From Candidatus Segatella intestinihominis (GTDB lineage Bacteria; Bacteroidota; Bacteroidia; Bacteroidales; Bacteroidaceae), in contig URLG01000011.1 in the NCBI GenBank assembly GCA_900548535.1, positions 1 through 49,728 on the forward strand: a DNA stretch of 49,728 nt, in the 5' to 3' direction. The notes beneath the pieces were generated by a model. The model was not told the DNA's origin. It saw nothing but the letters and a program-made list of their open reading frames with translations, and made no database searches. Position numbers and translations under genes: made by a program. Shown here one piece after another: positions 17,297 to 25,410 of this stretch (the stretch's first letter is position 1; each line of letters begins with the position of its first letter).

Positions 17297-18748
17297 ATGG
17301 AACAAAATCAATCGGGCTCTAAAGCCTATCTTATCTCAATTGTGATGGTCGCCGTTTTGGGTGGCTTGCTTTTCGGTTACGACACCGCTGTGATTTCGGG
17401 AGCCGAGAAGGGTTTGCAGGCATTCTTCATGGGTGCAAGTGATTTCCAGTATACAGACTTCTGGCATGGCTTTACTAGCTCCAGTGCCTTGATAGGCTGT
17501 ATCATCGGTTCGGCGTTGTCGGGTGTGCTCGCCTCCAACTGGGGACGCAAGCGCTCGCTCATCTTCGCTGGAGTGATGTTCTTCATCTCAGCATGGGGAT
17601 CCATGTTCCCTGAGACCATGATTCTGCCTAAGGGTGAGCCTAACCTCACATTGCTCATCGTCTTCAACATCTATCGTGTCATTGGTGGTATCGGTGTGGG
17701 CTTGGCTTCTGCCGTCTGTCCTATGTATATCGGTGAGATTGCTCCTAGCAACATCCGCGGTATGCTGGTGAGCTGGAACCAGTTTGCCATCATCTTCGGT
17801 CAGCTGGTGGTTTACTTCGTCAATTTCTTTATCCTTGGCGATCACATCGCTCCTGCCATCCAGAGCATCGGCAATGGATTGAACCAGATCATGAATCCTA
17901 CTGATGCTTCTTGGGCTATCGAGACGGGCTGGAGATACATGTTTGGATCGGAGATGGTGCCAGCGGGCTTGTTTGCCCTGCTCATCTGCTTCGTGCCAGA
18001 GACTCCTCGTTATCTAGCCATGGTGGGTCAGGACGAGAAGGCAGAGCGCATCTTGGCTCGTATCAATGGCGCTGCCGAGGCTAAGAAGATATTGGATGAA
18101 ATCAAGAATACAGTTACCGAGAAGACTGAGAAGTTGATGACTTACGGCTTCCTCTGCATCTTCGTGGGTGTGATGCTCTCTGTATTCCAGCAGGCTGTGG
18201 GTATCAACGCTGTGCTCTATTACGCTCCTCGTATCTATGAGGCAATGGGATTTGATAACCCTATGGTGCTCACCGTGTTCAATGGTATTGTGAACCTGGG
18301 CTTTACCTGTGTGGCTATCTTCACAGTAGAGAAATTGGGCAGAAAACCTCTGCTCATCGTGGGTTCGCTGGGTATGGCATTGGGAGCCATTGGTGTGGCT
18401 ATCACCTTTGGCAATCCTAACTTGCAGTTGCTCTGCATGGTATCCATCATGGTTTACTCAGCTAGCTTCATGTTCTCATGGGGTCCTATCTGCTGGGTGC
18501 TCATCGCCGAGGTATTCCCTAATACCATCCGTGGCGCTGCCGTAGCCATCGCCGTAGCCTTCCAGTGGATATTCAACTGGATAGTCTCTACATCCTTCGT
18601 GCCACTCGCCAACAGTATGGGTTATTGGTTCACCTATGGCTTGTATGGCGTCATCTGTATCCTCGCTGCCATCTTCGTATGGAAGCTGGTGCCAGAGACC
18701 AAGGGCAAGACCCTGGAGGATATGACCAAGCTATGGAAGAAAGATTAA
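17297..18748 (+). CDS. MFS sugar:proton symporter (XylE/GlcP type)
   Basis: A 483-aa major-facilitator protein with 12 membrane segments in the sugar-porter family. Signatures: GGLLFGYDTAVISGAEKGL in helix 1, SNWGRKRSL after helix 2, PETPRYLA at the end of the N-half, QQAVGINAVLYYAPRIYE in helix 7, and PETKGKTLE at the C-terminus. The QQ...N motif marks sugar-binding residues as in XylE. The substrate cannot be fixed from sequence (glucose, xylose or arabinose). It is monocistronic with a strong terminator, and no catabolic genes are adjacent. Confidence 0.92.
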   Translation: MEQNQSGSKAYLISIVMVAVLGGLLFGYDTAVISGAEKGLQAFFMGASDFQYTDFWHGFTSSSALIGCIIGSALSGVLASNWGRKRSLIFAGVMFFISAWGSMFPETMILPKGEPNLTLLIVFNIYRVIGGIGVGLASAVCPMYIGEIAPSNIRGMLVSWNQFAIIFGQLVVYFVNFFILGDHIAPAIQSIGNGLNQIMNPTDASWAIETGWRYMFGSEMVPAGLFALLICFVPETPRYLAMVGQDEKAERILARINGAAEAKKILDEIKNTVTEKTEKLMTYGFLCIFVGVMLSVFQQAVGINAVLYYAPRIYEAMGFDNPMVLTVFNGIVNLGFTCVAIFTVEKLGRKPLLIVGSLGMALGAIGVAITFGNPNLQLLCMVSIMVYSASFMFSWGPICWVLIAEVFPNTIRGAAVAIAVAFQWIFNWIVSTSFVPLANSMGYWFTYGLYGVICILAAIFVWKLVPETKGKTLEDMTKLWKKD

Positions 18749-18780
18749 GCAAATCTATATCGTAATCTCAAAAAAACGAC

Positions 18781-18813
18781 GAGGCGCAACCTTCATCCCG
18801 AAGATTGCGCCTC
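18781..18813 (+). terminator. Terminator of the sugar porter gene
   Basis: GAGGCGCAA (18781-18789) pairs with TTGCGCCTC (18805-18813), with extra CTTC/GAAG pairing inside. T-rich sequence follows, and AAAAAA on the other side makes it bidirectional towards the convergent lipoprotein gene. Confidence 0.8.
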
Positions 18814-18882
18814 TAATAGTTTTCTTTTGTTTAATTTTTAAGAGAGTATTAACATATATATTTGTAAGTGTAAGTTTCTTAC

Positions 18883-19527
18883 TTAGAGCTCCATCTCGAG
18901 CATAGCGCAGTAAGCCTGTGCATAGCCGCCATAAGTGTATGTTTTCAGGGCACTGGTCTTAGTTTGACCATCTACGAGCACTCTTCCTGGAGTGATATAT
19001 ACACCGAGCTCCTTCTTGTTGTTGGTCTTCTTTGTGCCGATGTAAGCTAAGCTATAGTTGCTCAAGCCGCTGTAGAACTGAATCTGCACCTTCTTGCCAT
19101 CAGCGTTGGTGTAAGTGATGTCTTGAGTTGCAGTGATAAACATCTGCTGATTGTAGTTGTAAGGCACCAACTTGATCTTCAAGTCCTGTGCAGGCAACTT
19201 CTCAACTTCTGCTTTCAGTGTTGCATCGTTGAAATACTTAGCAAACTTGCTTACCTCAACCTGTCTCATGGTTAGCATACTATCGCTAGGAGTTACATAG
19301 CAATAAGTGGTAACAGAATCCTTGTCAAACTTCTCTGCATCTGTAGTGCCTACGCTGCCAGGGAAGAGGATTCCACCATTGTGCATGCCCTGAATCTGGC
19401 TGAAGAGAGCCTGGGACTCCTGAGGTGTAGGCCACTGGAATCCATCGCTGTCGCCTGTATTACATGATGTGAAAGCAAAAGCCAAGAGGCTCATTGCCAA
19501 TACTGAAAGTAACTTAATCTTCTTCAT
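18883..19527 (-). CDS. Lipoprotein of unknown function
   Basis: A 214-aa protein with a signal peptide and lipobox AFTSC (Cys22), so probably an outer-membrane lipoprotein. It resembles the small Bacteroidales DUF4840-type lipoproteins (from memory, low certainty). Beta-rich after residue 50, no catalytic motif seen. Monocistronic, convergent with the sugar porter gene. A -7-like box TATCTTTG lies on the minus strand near 19625-19632 without a good -33 box. Confidence 0.75.
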   Translation of the reverse strand: MKKIKLLSVLAMSLLAFAFTSCNTGDSDGFQWPTPQESQALFSQIQGMHNGGILFPGSVGTTDAEKFDKDSVTTYCYVTPSDSMLTMRQVEVSKFAKYFNDATLKAEVEKLPAQDLKIKLVPYNYNQQMFITATQDITYTNADGKKVQIQFYSGLSNYSLAYIGTKKTNNKKELGVYITPGRVLVDGQTKTSALKTYTYGGYAQAYCAMLEMEL

Positions 19528-19697
19528 TTTCTTTAATCTATTATTTATGTTATTTATTTTGTTCTTGCACTATTTTCCTTTTTTTATTTTGCGCTATTTT
19601 CTGTTTTCTAGCACTATTAAAACGCAAAGATATAAAAATCTTGCATCTTTTCTTAGTTAATATCAGTTAATTCTTCTATCTCTTCCACATAAAATGC

Positions 19698-19705
19698 TAC
19701 TTTTG
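19698..19705 (+). promoter_or_regulatory. Possible -7 box for the nuclease gene
   Basis: TACTTTTG lies 28 bases before the start at 19734. No clear TTG box lies about 20 bases upstream. Confidence 0.4.
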
Positions 19706-19733
19706 TGGCATAATCAACTAAAAATAGAAGATA

Positions 19734-20519
19734 ATGAGAAGATTAATGAGCAGTAAATGGAAGTCAAGAAGCTGCATTTGGCTCTTGGCGTTGATGGCAC
19801 TGATGCTGATGCCATCTTTCATGCCGAGCCAGACGGATGTGGCAGGTTTGGAAATCCCCATCTATAAGGGCAAGTTGTCGCAAACCATCAAGCACCGCAC
19901 TGCCTACACCGTGTCTTATAATCATGATACCCGACAGCCTAACTGGGTGGCTTGGGTACTGACTCGTGAGCATGCGTCTGGCAATTTGCCTCGTGCTGAT
20001 TTTGAGGATGATATGGACATGCCTTCGCCTAAGGGGACCAAGGCAGATTACTACAATAGTGGCTATGACAGGGGCCACATGTGCCCTGCGGGAGATAACA
20101 AGTGGAGCCAGAAGGCAATGAACGAGTGCTTCTTGATGACCAACATGTGCCCCCAGAACCACAGTCTGAATGCAGGTGTATGGAATACCATTGAGCAACA
20201 ATGTCGCACCTGGGCTAAGAAGTATGGCAAGGTATACATCGTCTGTGGCCCTGTGTTCCTGAACAAGCAGCATCGCAAGTTAGGCAAGAACAAGGTGCTG
20301 GTGCCCGATGCCTTTTTCAAGGTCATCTTGCGCACGGGCAAGAATCCCCAAGCCATCGGTTTCATTTGCCGCAATCAGTCGCAGAAGGGCAAGAAGAAAA
20401 ATGAATTTATGAATTCCATCGATGAGGTGGAGCGCATCACCGGCTATGACTTCTTCTCCAAGCTACCGGATAATATAGAGAAGAAGATAGAAGCGAAGGC
20501 TGATATCAGTCTGTGGTGA
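19734..20519 (+). CDS. Secreted DNA/RNA non-specific endonuclease (NUC1 family)
   Basis: A 261-aa enzyme of the beta-beta-alpha-metal superfamily that cuts DNA and RNA without sequence preference. A basic N-terminus and hydrophobic stretch (about 14-31) form a signal peptide. The catalytic motif DRGH (112-115, general base His115) is followed by the magnesium-binding Asn in MTNMCPQNHSLNAGVW. It is likely periplasmic or exported, for nutrient scavenging or competitor and phage DNA. No immunity protein is adjacent, consistent with action outside the cytosol. Confidence 0.9.
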   Translation: MRRLMSSKWKSRSCIWLLALMALMLMPSFMPSQTDVAGLEIPIYKGKLSQTIKHRTAYTVSYNHDTRQPNWVAWVLTREHASGNLPRADFEDDMDMPSPKGTKADYYNSGYDRGHMCPAGDNKWSQKAMNECFLMTNMCPQNHSLNAGVWNTIEQQCRTWAKKYGKVYIVCGPVFLNKQHRKLGKNKVLVPDAFFKVILRTGKNPQAIGFICRNQSQKGKKKNEFMNSIDEVERITGYDFFSKLPDNIEKKIEAKADISLW

Positions 20520-20562
20520 GAAATAGCGAGAATACCATGAAAAAGTTCCGTTTGAAAAATTG

Positions 20563-20635
20563 TCGGGATTACTGGACTCGAACCAGCGACCTCGCGCCCC
20601 CCAGACGTGTGCGCTACCAACTGCGCCAAATCCCG
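20563..20635 (-). tRNA. tRNA-Pro(GGG)
   Basis: 73 nt. Acceptor CGGGATT/AATCCCG with discriminator A, D arm GCGC...GCGC, T arm with GGTTCGAGTCC. The anticodon loop CTGGGGG gives anticodon GGG. The second pair of the anticodon stem is A-C rather than a canonical pair. CCA is not encoded. Confidence 0.9.
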
Positions 20636-20640
20636 AAAAC

Positions 20641-20674
20641 AAAAAAGGATTTCCGATTGGGGAAATCCTTTTTT
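20641..20674 (-). terminator. Terminator between the two tRNA genes
   Basis: A perfect 14-bp inverted repeat, AAAAAAGGATTTCC / GGAAATCCTTTTTT, around a 6-base loop, with T runs in both directions. It lies after tRNA-Lys and before tRNA-Pro, so the two genes are probably transcribed separately or by read-through. Confidence 0.85.
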
Positions 20675-20687
20675 ATTGAAGAACCAG

Positions 20688-20760
20688 TGACTCGCATGGG
20701 GCTCGAACCCATGACCCCAACATTAAAAGTGTTGTGCTCTACCAGCTGAGCTAGCGAGTC
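20688..20760 (-). tRNA. tRNA-Lys(TTT)
   Basis: 73 nt. Acceptor GACTCGC/GCGAGTC with discriminator A. The anticodon stem CAACA/TGTTG closes loop CTTTTAA, anticodon TTT. The T arm has GGTTCGAGCC. CCA is not encoded. Confidence 0.95.
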
Positions 20761-20840
20761 AATCTCCAACTTTTGCTTGAAAAGCGAGTGCAAAGGTACG
20801 ACATATTTTTCAAATAACCAAATATTTAGTCGCTTTTTTG

Positions 20841-22010
20841 CTATTTTTCTTTATTTTCGGGCAAAATATCAGCTTCTTGGCTGCTTTTCCCCTTCGTTTC
20901 GGTCGTTAAATCCGAAGAAACGACATCTTCCACTGCGTCGTATTTGGGCTTCTCTTTCGTTACATACCTCTGCCAGTATGCGATGAGAAGGGTGGTGAGT
21001 GGCAATGCCACAATCAAGCCGATGAAACCCAACAAGGCTCCCCAAATGGAGAGGCTCAGAAGTAAGATGGCTGGGTTCAGTCCCATGGCCTTGCCCATAA
21101 TCTTAGGTGTTACCACCATGTCGGTTATGATCTGCACCACGCAGAATACCAATACTGCCAAGCCGAATACCAGCCAGAAGTTTTGCCCAGTATCTGCAGC
21201 CTTGAGCATGGCAAGGAAGGCTGTAGGGATGAGGGCGAAGGTGTGCAGATATGGCACCAAGTCCATGATGCCTATCAGGATGCCCAGACCTATGGCCATC
21301 GGGAAACCGATGATGGTGAAACCGATGCAGAACATGATGCCCATGCACAGTGCTACCATGCCCTGACCGCGGATATAGTTGTTGAGCTCTCGCTCCACAT
21401 CTTGCATCAGCGAATGCCAGAAAGGACGATTCTTCTTAGGGAAGATGCGCACCCAGTTGGCTGTCAGCGTCTCGTAATCGAGCAGGATGAAGAACATATA
21501 TAATAATGTAATCATCGATGCCACGATGCTGATGAGGATATTGGCAGTCTGTCCCACTACGGAGAAGAGTTTAGGCATCGTAGTCTTGAGGGCATCGCTG
21601 AAGTCCTTGCTCTTCAAGAAGTGCTCTATCTGGGCTTGGTTGTCTTGCAGCCAGTGCTTGATGAGCGCCGTGAGATTGTTGGTGTGGGTAGTCTGATGCA
21701 GCCATCGGGTGAGTACATCTCCCAATTTATCAAACTGGTCTATCATCGGAGGGATGATGAGCCACAATACACCGCCTATGACTGCGATAGCCGCTCCCAT
21801 GGCCAGTATGATGGAGAGCGCACGCACCTTGACATGGAGCTTATTCTCGATAAACTTCACCACAGGGTAGAGCAGATAGGCAAAGAACCATGCTATGAAG
21901 AAAGGTAGCAATACCTCGCTCAGATAATTGGTGATGAACAACACCGCCAAGACGATGAGGGCAATGCCAGCCCATCGGATAAATCGGTCAAATGTAATTT
22001 CCTTTGGCAT
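20841..22010 (-). CDS. AI-2E family transporter (permease)
   Basis: A 389-aa inner-membrane protein of the AI-2 exporter/PerM family with about eight helices, in the arrangement two at the N-terminus, a long amphipathic central domain, and a cluster at the C-terminus. The conserved GxxxGxxDLVPY-like turn appears as GILIGIMDLVPYLHTF. Substrates of the family are diverse (autoinducer-2, ions, others) and none can be assigned here. The start at 22010 (MPKEITFDRF) is preferred to an upstream TTG because the bases upstream are a simple repeat. It lies 124 bases downstream of tdk, probably the same transcript. Confidence 0.88.
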   Translation of the reverse strand: MPKEITFDRFIRWAGIALIVLAVLFITNYLSEVLLPFFIAWFFAYLLYPVVKFIENKLHVKVRALSIILAMGAAIAVIGGVLWLIIPPMIDQFDKLGDVLTRWLHQTTHTNNLTALIKHWLQDNQAQIEHFLKSKDFSDALKTTMPKLFSVVGQTANILISIVASMITLLYMFFILLDYETLTANWVRIFPKKNRPFWHSLMQDVERELNNYIRGQGMVALCMGIMFCIGFTIIGFPMAIGLGILIGIMDLVPYLHTFALIPTAFLAMLKAADTGQNFWLVFGLAVLVFCVVQIITDMVVTPKIMGKAMGLNPAILLLSLSIWGALLGFIGLIVALPLTTLLIAYWQRYVTKEKPKYDAVEDVVSSDLTTETKGKSSQEADILPENKEK

Positions 22011-22016
22011 AATATT

Positions 22017-22080
22017 CAAACTTTGAATTTTCAACTTTGAACTTTGAGTTTTGAACTTTGAGTTTTGAACTTTGAACTTT
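22017..22080. repeat. AACTTTGA/G satellite upstream of the permease gene
   Basis: Tandem variants of AACTTTGAGTTTTG and AACTTTGA fill the bases just upstream of the permease start, inside the tdk-permease transcript. Confidence 0.75.
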
Positions 22081-22102
22081 ATGATTAGCTAATGCTATTG
22101 AA

Positions 22103-22144
22103 TTCTTCACTCTTCGTTCTTCACTCTTCGTTCTTCACTCTTCG
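22103..22144. repeat. 14-bp tandem repeat, three exact copies
   Basis: TTCTTCACTCTTCG starts at 22103, 22117 and 22131. It overlaps the tdk stop codon (22135-22137). Related copies are found at 33280-33307 and 38560-38589. Confidence 0.85.
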
Positions 22145-22716
22145 TTTCTGATAGCCTTTTGGTAGCATTCGCGGCAGAGAGGCTCATACTCGTCCTTCTC
22201 ACCCAGGAGTACTCGCTTGTCATTGTGCACCAGTCGATGGCTCACATACGCCAGGGCGCCGCACTTCACGCAGATGGCATGCACCTTGGTCACTTCATCG
22301 GCGATGGCGCATAGGGCAGGGATAGGACCGAAGGGCACGCCCTTGTAGTCCATGTCGAGGCCCGCCACGATGACGCGCACCCCACGATTGGCTAGCTCAT
22401 TGCAAACCTCAACCAAGCCATTGTCCAAGAACTGGGCCTCGTCGATACCAACCACGTCGATATCCGAAGCCAATAAGAGGATGGATCCAGAAGAGTCAAT
22501 AGGAGTGGATCGGATAGAGTTCTGATCATGGCTCACTACATCTTCCTCGGAGTAACGAGTATCCAGCGAAGGCTTGAATATTTCCACCTTCTGCTTGGCG
22601 AACTTAGCTCGCTTCATTCTTCGGATCAATTCCTCTGTTTTGCCAGAGAACATAGACCCGCACACCACTTCAATTCTTCCGGGACGGTGTGCCTCCCCAA
22701 TTAGATTTTCTGTCAT
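22135..22716 (-). CDS. tdk: Thymidine kinase
   Basis: A 193-aa type II thymidine kinase that phosphorylates thymidine in the salvage pathway. P-loop GSMFSGKTEELIRR (about 21-34), Walker B-like VVGIDEAQF (about 87-95), and a zinc-binding lasso with cysteines in CVKCGALAYV and CREC near the C-terminus. Length matches the family. Its stop codon lies inside the 14-bp tandem repeat at 22103-22144, so repeat changes could alter the C-terminal residues. It is divergent from rsmI, with its own promoter. Confidence 0.96.
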   Translation of the reverse strand: MTENLIGEAHRPGRIEVVCGSMFSGKTEELIRRMKRAKFAKQKVEIFKPSLDTRYSEEDVVSHDQNSIRSTPIDSSGSILLLASDIDVVGIDEAQFLDNGLVEVCNELANRGVRVIVAGLDMDYKGVPFGPIPALCAIADEVTKVHAICVKCGALAYVSHRLVHNDKRVLLGEKDEYEPLCRECYQKAIRNEE

Positions 22717-22724
22717 TTCGGGGA

Positions 22725-22757
22725 CAAAATTAATAATAAGGTTTTAAAAAATGCAAA
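22725..22757 (-). promoter_or_regulatory. tdk promoter
   Basis: On the minus strand TTTG (22754-22757), 21 bases, TAATTTTG (22725-22732). The predicted start is only a few bases before the ATG at 22716, so the leader is almost absent. Confidence 0.6.
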
Positions 22758-22772
22758 GAAACGCCGACTTTT

Positions 22773-22803
22773 TTTGTTATGAAAGATTTATTAACTACAT
22801 TTG
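22773..22803 (+). promoter_or_regulatory. rsmI promoter
   Basis: TTTG (22773-22776), 19 bases, TACATTTG (22796-22803). Transcription should begin at about 22810, which excludes the upstream ATG at 22779 and supports the start at 22812 with almost no leader. Confidence 0.65.
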
Positions 22804-22811
22804 TACCCCGT

Positions 22812-23552
22812 ATGGGCATATTATATATCGTACCGACTCCAGTTGGCAACATGGAGGACATGACAATGCGAGCCATCAGAATCTTGAAAGAGGCTGATCT
22901 TGTGCTTGCGGAGGACACGCGCACGTCGAGTGTCCTGCTGAAGCATTTCGATATTCGAAATCGCTTGGTTGCACATCATAAGTTTAATGAACATGGCACT
23001 TCGGCGGGCATCGTAGACCGCTTGAAGGCAGGTGAAACGATCGCCCTGATTAGCGATGCGGGTACACCAGGCATCAGCGACCCAGGCTTCTATCTGGCTC
23101 GTGAGGCGGCTAAGGCTGGCATCACGGTGCAGACTTTGCCAGGACCTACTGCTTGCATCCCAGCCATCGTTTCCTCGGGATTGCCTTGCGACAGGTTCTG
23201 TTTCGAGGGATTCATTCCGCAGAAGAAGGGCAGGCAGACTTATCTGGAGTCGCTCCGGGATGAGGTGCGCACGATGATATTCTATGAGTCGCCTTATCGA
23301 GTGGTGAAGACCCTGCAGCAGTTTGCCGAGGTCTTTGGCGAGGATAGGCTGGTGAGTTGCTGCCGCGAGATATCCAAGGTGCATGAGGAGAGTGTGCGTG
23401 GCACGTTAGCTGAGGTGATAGCCCACTTTGAGGAGACAGAGCCAAGGGGCGAGTTTGTCATCGTATTGGCAGGCAAAGACCCTAAGCAACTCAAGGAAGA
23501 ACTAAAAGAAAAGCGACGCGAAGAGCGTAAAAAAAATAAGTATCAAGAATAA
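22812..23552 (+). CDS. rsmI: 16S rRNA (cytidine1402-2'-O)-methyltransferase
   Basis: A 246-aa SAM-dependent methyltransferase of the tetrapyrrole-methylase fold that 2'-O-methylates C1402 in the ribosomal P site. Family hallmarks: GILYIVPTPVGNMEDMT at the N-terminus, LAEDTRTS, and SDAGTPGISDPGF around residue 80, then LPGPTACIPAIVSSGLP and FEGFIPQKKGRQ. It ends in a lysine/arginine-rich tail (EKRREERKKN). The start at 22812 is chosen over 22779 because the latter lies inside the promoter and the family begins with this segment. Confidence 0.95.
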   Translation: MGILYIVPTPVGNMEDMTMRAIRILKEADLVLAEDTRTSSVLLKHFDIRNRLVAHHKFNEHGTSAGIVDRLKAGETIALISDAGTPGISDPGFYLAREAAKAGITVQTLPGPTACIPAIVSSGLPCDRFCFEGFIPQKKGRQTYLESLRDEVRTMIFYESPYRVVKTLQQFAEVFGEDRLVSCCREISKVHEESVRGTLAEVIAHFEETEPRGEFVIVLAGKDPKQLKEELKEKRREERKKNKYQE

Positions 23553-23575
23553 ATTTATAATTAAGGAGAATAATT

Positions 23576-24430
23576 ATGAAAAAGCTATTTTTTGTGGCAT
23601 GCTTGGCAGCCCTTTGCTTGGCTGGTTGTAACAACGGCAGCAAGAATTCAGCCGACCAGGCTGGTGTTAATCAGTCTGATTCACTGAATGGTATTATCGC
23701 TCAGAAGGATAGTGAAATCAATGACTTGATGGGTACTATCAACGACATTGAGGAGGGATTCCAGCAGATTAGCGAGGCTGAGAATCGTGTGAGCCTGATC
23801 AAGAATGGTGAGGGCGTCAACAAGAAGCAGCAGCTCAAGGAGGACGTGCAGTTCATTGCCAACCGCATGAAGCAGAACCGTGAGCTCTTGGCTAAGTTGG
23901 AGAAGCAGCTTGCCAACGGCACCTTACAGAGCGAGCAGCTCAAGAAGACCATTGCCAACCTCGCCAAGCAGTTGGAGGCTAAGGACAAGCAGCTCCAGCA
24001 ACTTCGCCAGGAGTTGGATAGCAAGGACATTCATATCGCAGAACTTGATGAGACCATCAACAATCTGCACACTAAGTCTAACCGTCTCACCAGCGTGAAC
24101 CGCAAGCAGGGCGAGACCATCAATAGCCAGGACAAGCAGCTCAACACCGCTTGGTACGTATTCGGCACCAAGAAGGAACTCAAGGAGCAGCATATCATTG
24201 GTGGTGGCAAGGTGATGACAGGCAATTTCAATAAGAACTACTTCACCAAGGTGGATATCCGTGACGTCTCAGAGATCAAGTTGATGTCTAAGAGCGCCAA
24301 GCTTCTCACCACCCATCCATCTAGCTCTTATACCCTGGTGCGTGATGCCAACAAGCAGTACACTCTGCGCATCACCAACCCTCAGATCTTCTGGAGCACC
24401 AGCAAGTATCTCGTAGTTCAGGTTAAGTAA
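23576..24430 (+). CDS. Coiled-coil lipoprotein of unknown function
   Basis: A 284-aa protein with a signal peptide and lipobox CLAGC (Cys18). Residues 35-190 are almost entirely heptad-rich coiled coil with many Q, K, E, D and N (QLEAKDKQLQQLRQEL). The C-terminal 90 residues look like a small beta domain containing WYVFGTKKELKEQHIIGGGK, a segment also seen in other Bacteroidales lipoproteins of unknown role. It is probably anchored in the outer membrane and reaches into the periplasm. It starts 23 bases after rsmI, likely co-transcribed, and converges with tadA after a 5-base gap. Confidence 0.8.
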   Translation: MKKLFFVACLAALCLAGCNNGSKNSADQAGVNQSDSLNGIIAQKDSEINDLMGTINDIEEGFQQISEAENRVSLIKNGEGVNKKQQLKEDVQFIANRMKQNRELLAKLEKQLANGTLQSEQLKKTIANLAKQLEAKDKQLQQLRQELDSKDIHIAELDETINNLHTKSNRLTSVNRKQGETINSQDKQLNTAWYVFGTKKELKEQHIIGGGKVMTGNFNKNYFTKVDIRDVSEIKLMSKSAKLLTTHPSSSYTLVRDANKQYTLRITNPQIFWSTSKYLVVQVK

Positions 24431-24435
24431 TAGAC

Positions 24436-24882
24436 TTATCTCTTTCTAGCAAAGAAATCTTGCATGAGTGCGCGGCACTCATCTTCCAATACGCCCGATG
24501 TAACTTGTGTCTTAGGATGCAGTGCATCGGGCGCATATTTTGTATACCCACGCTTCTCGTCTCTGGCTCCATACACCACGCGGCTAATCTGTGCCCATCC
24601 CAAGGCTCCGGCACACATCACGCAGGGTTCCACCGTCACGTAGAGGGTGCAATCCTTCAGGTATTTTCCGCCCAGTAGGTTGGCACCCGATGTGATGGCT
24701 TGCATTTCGGCATGGGCAGTAACGTCGGTGAGCATCTCCGTGAGGTTGTGAGCTCGCGAGATGATGCGGTCTTTGCATACGATGATAGCTCCCACTGGTA
24801 TCTCGTCTTCATCAAATGCAGCCTGCGCTTCCATCAGGGCTCGGCGCATATATTCTTCGTCTTTTTTCTTGATATCTTCCAT
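24436..24882 (-). CDS. tadA: tRNA adenosine(34) deaminase
   Basis: A 148-aa zinc-dependent deaminase that converts A34 to inosine in tRNA-Arg(ACG). Zinc ligands and the proton-shuttle Glu are in HAEMQAI (about 57-63) and PCVMCAGAL (about 87-95). The conserved VVYGARDEKRG follows. Length is typical. It converges with the lipoprotein gene. A -7-like TATTTTTG box is present on the minus strand near 24912-24919. Confidence 0.93.
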   Translation of the reverse strand: MEDIKKKDEEYMRRALMEAQAAFDEDEIPVGAIIVCKDRIISRAHNLTEMLTDVTAHAEMQAITSGANLLGGKYLKDCTLYVTVEPCVMCAGALGWAQISRVVYGARDEKRGYTKYAPDALHPKTQVTSGVLEDECRALMQDFFARKR

Positions 24883-24929
24883 GTTTTATCGTTTTCTGTT
24901 ATTTTGTTATGCAAAAATACATAAAAAAG

Positions 24930-24960
24930 TTTGAAGTGTGAAGGAAAAATGTTATTTTTG
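24930..24960 (+). promoter_or_regulatory. Promoter of yraN-birA-pyrH
   Basis: TTTG (24930-24933), 19 bases, TATTTTTG (24953-24960). The start would be near 24967. Confidence 0.7.
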
Positions 24961-24990
24961 CAAGGTAATCGTGCTTTTAGGGCACAATAA

Positions 24991-25380
24991 ATGGATAAAA
25001 CGATGGCAGAACATAATGAATTGGGCAAATGGGGAGAAGATGAGGCTGCTCTCTTCTTGGAAGATGAGGGCTACGTCATCTTGGAGCGCAACTGGCGCTT
25101 GGAGCATCGTGACCTCGATATCATAGCCCTCACGCCCGATGGCGAAACCTTGGTGATTATAGAGGTGAAAACCCGCACTGCCGCCGAACTGCAAGAGCCG
25201 GAGCAGGCTGTAGACAAGCGCAAGATGCGCAATCTGGCTGTGGCAGCCAATGCCTATCTCAAGACTTGCGGTATGGATAAGGAAGTAAGATTCGACATCA
25301 TATCCATCGTGGGCGAGGCTAGGCAGGTGCGCCACATCGAACACTTGAAGGATGCCTTCAATCCGATGCTCGTCATCTAG
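24991..25380 (+). CDS. YraN/UPF0102 family protein, endonuclease-like fold
   Basis: A 129-aa member of UPF0102. It has the PD-(D/E)xK-like core: GKWGEDEAALFLEDEGY, LERNWR, DLDIIAL, and VIIEVKTRT with the E-x-K. Family function is unproven, and a role in DNA uptake or repair is suspected from the nuclease-like fold. An alternative start at 25003 (MAEHNELGKW) fits most family members better and would remove four residues. It heads a probable operon with birA (30-base gap) and pyrH. Confidence 0.85.
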   Translation: MDKTMAEHNELGKWGEDEAALFLEDEGYVILERNWRLEHRDLDIIALTPDGETLVIIEVKTRTAAELQEPEQAVDKRKMRNLAVAANAYLKTCGMDKEVRFDIISIVGEARQVRHIEHLKDAFNPMLVI

Positions 25381-25410
25381 GCTGTCATATAATATATATA
25401 ATAAGGTGTA

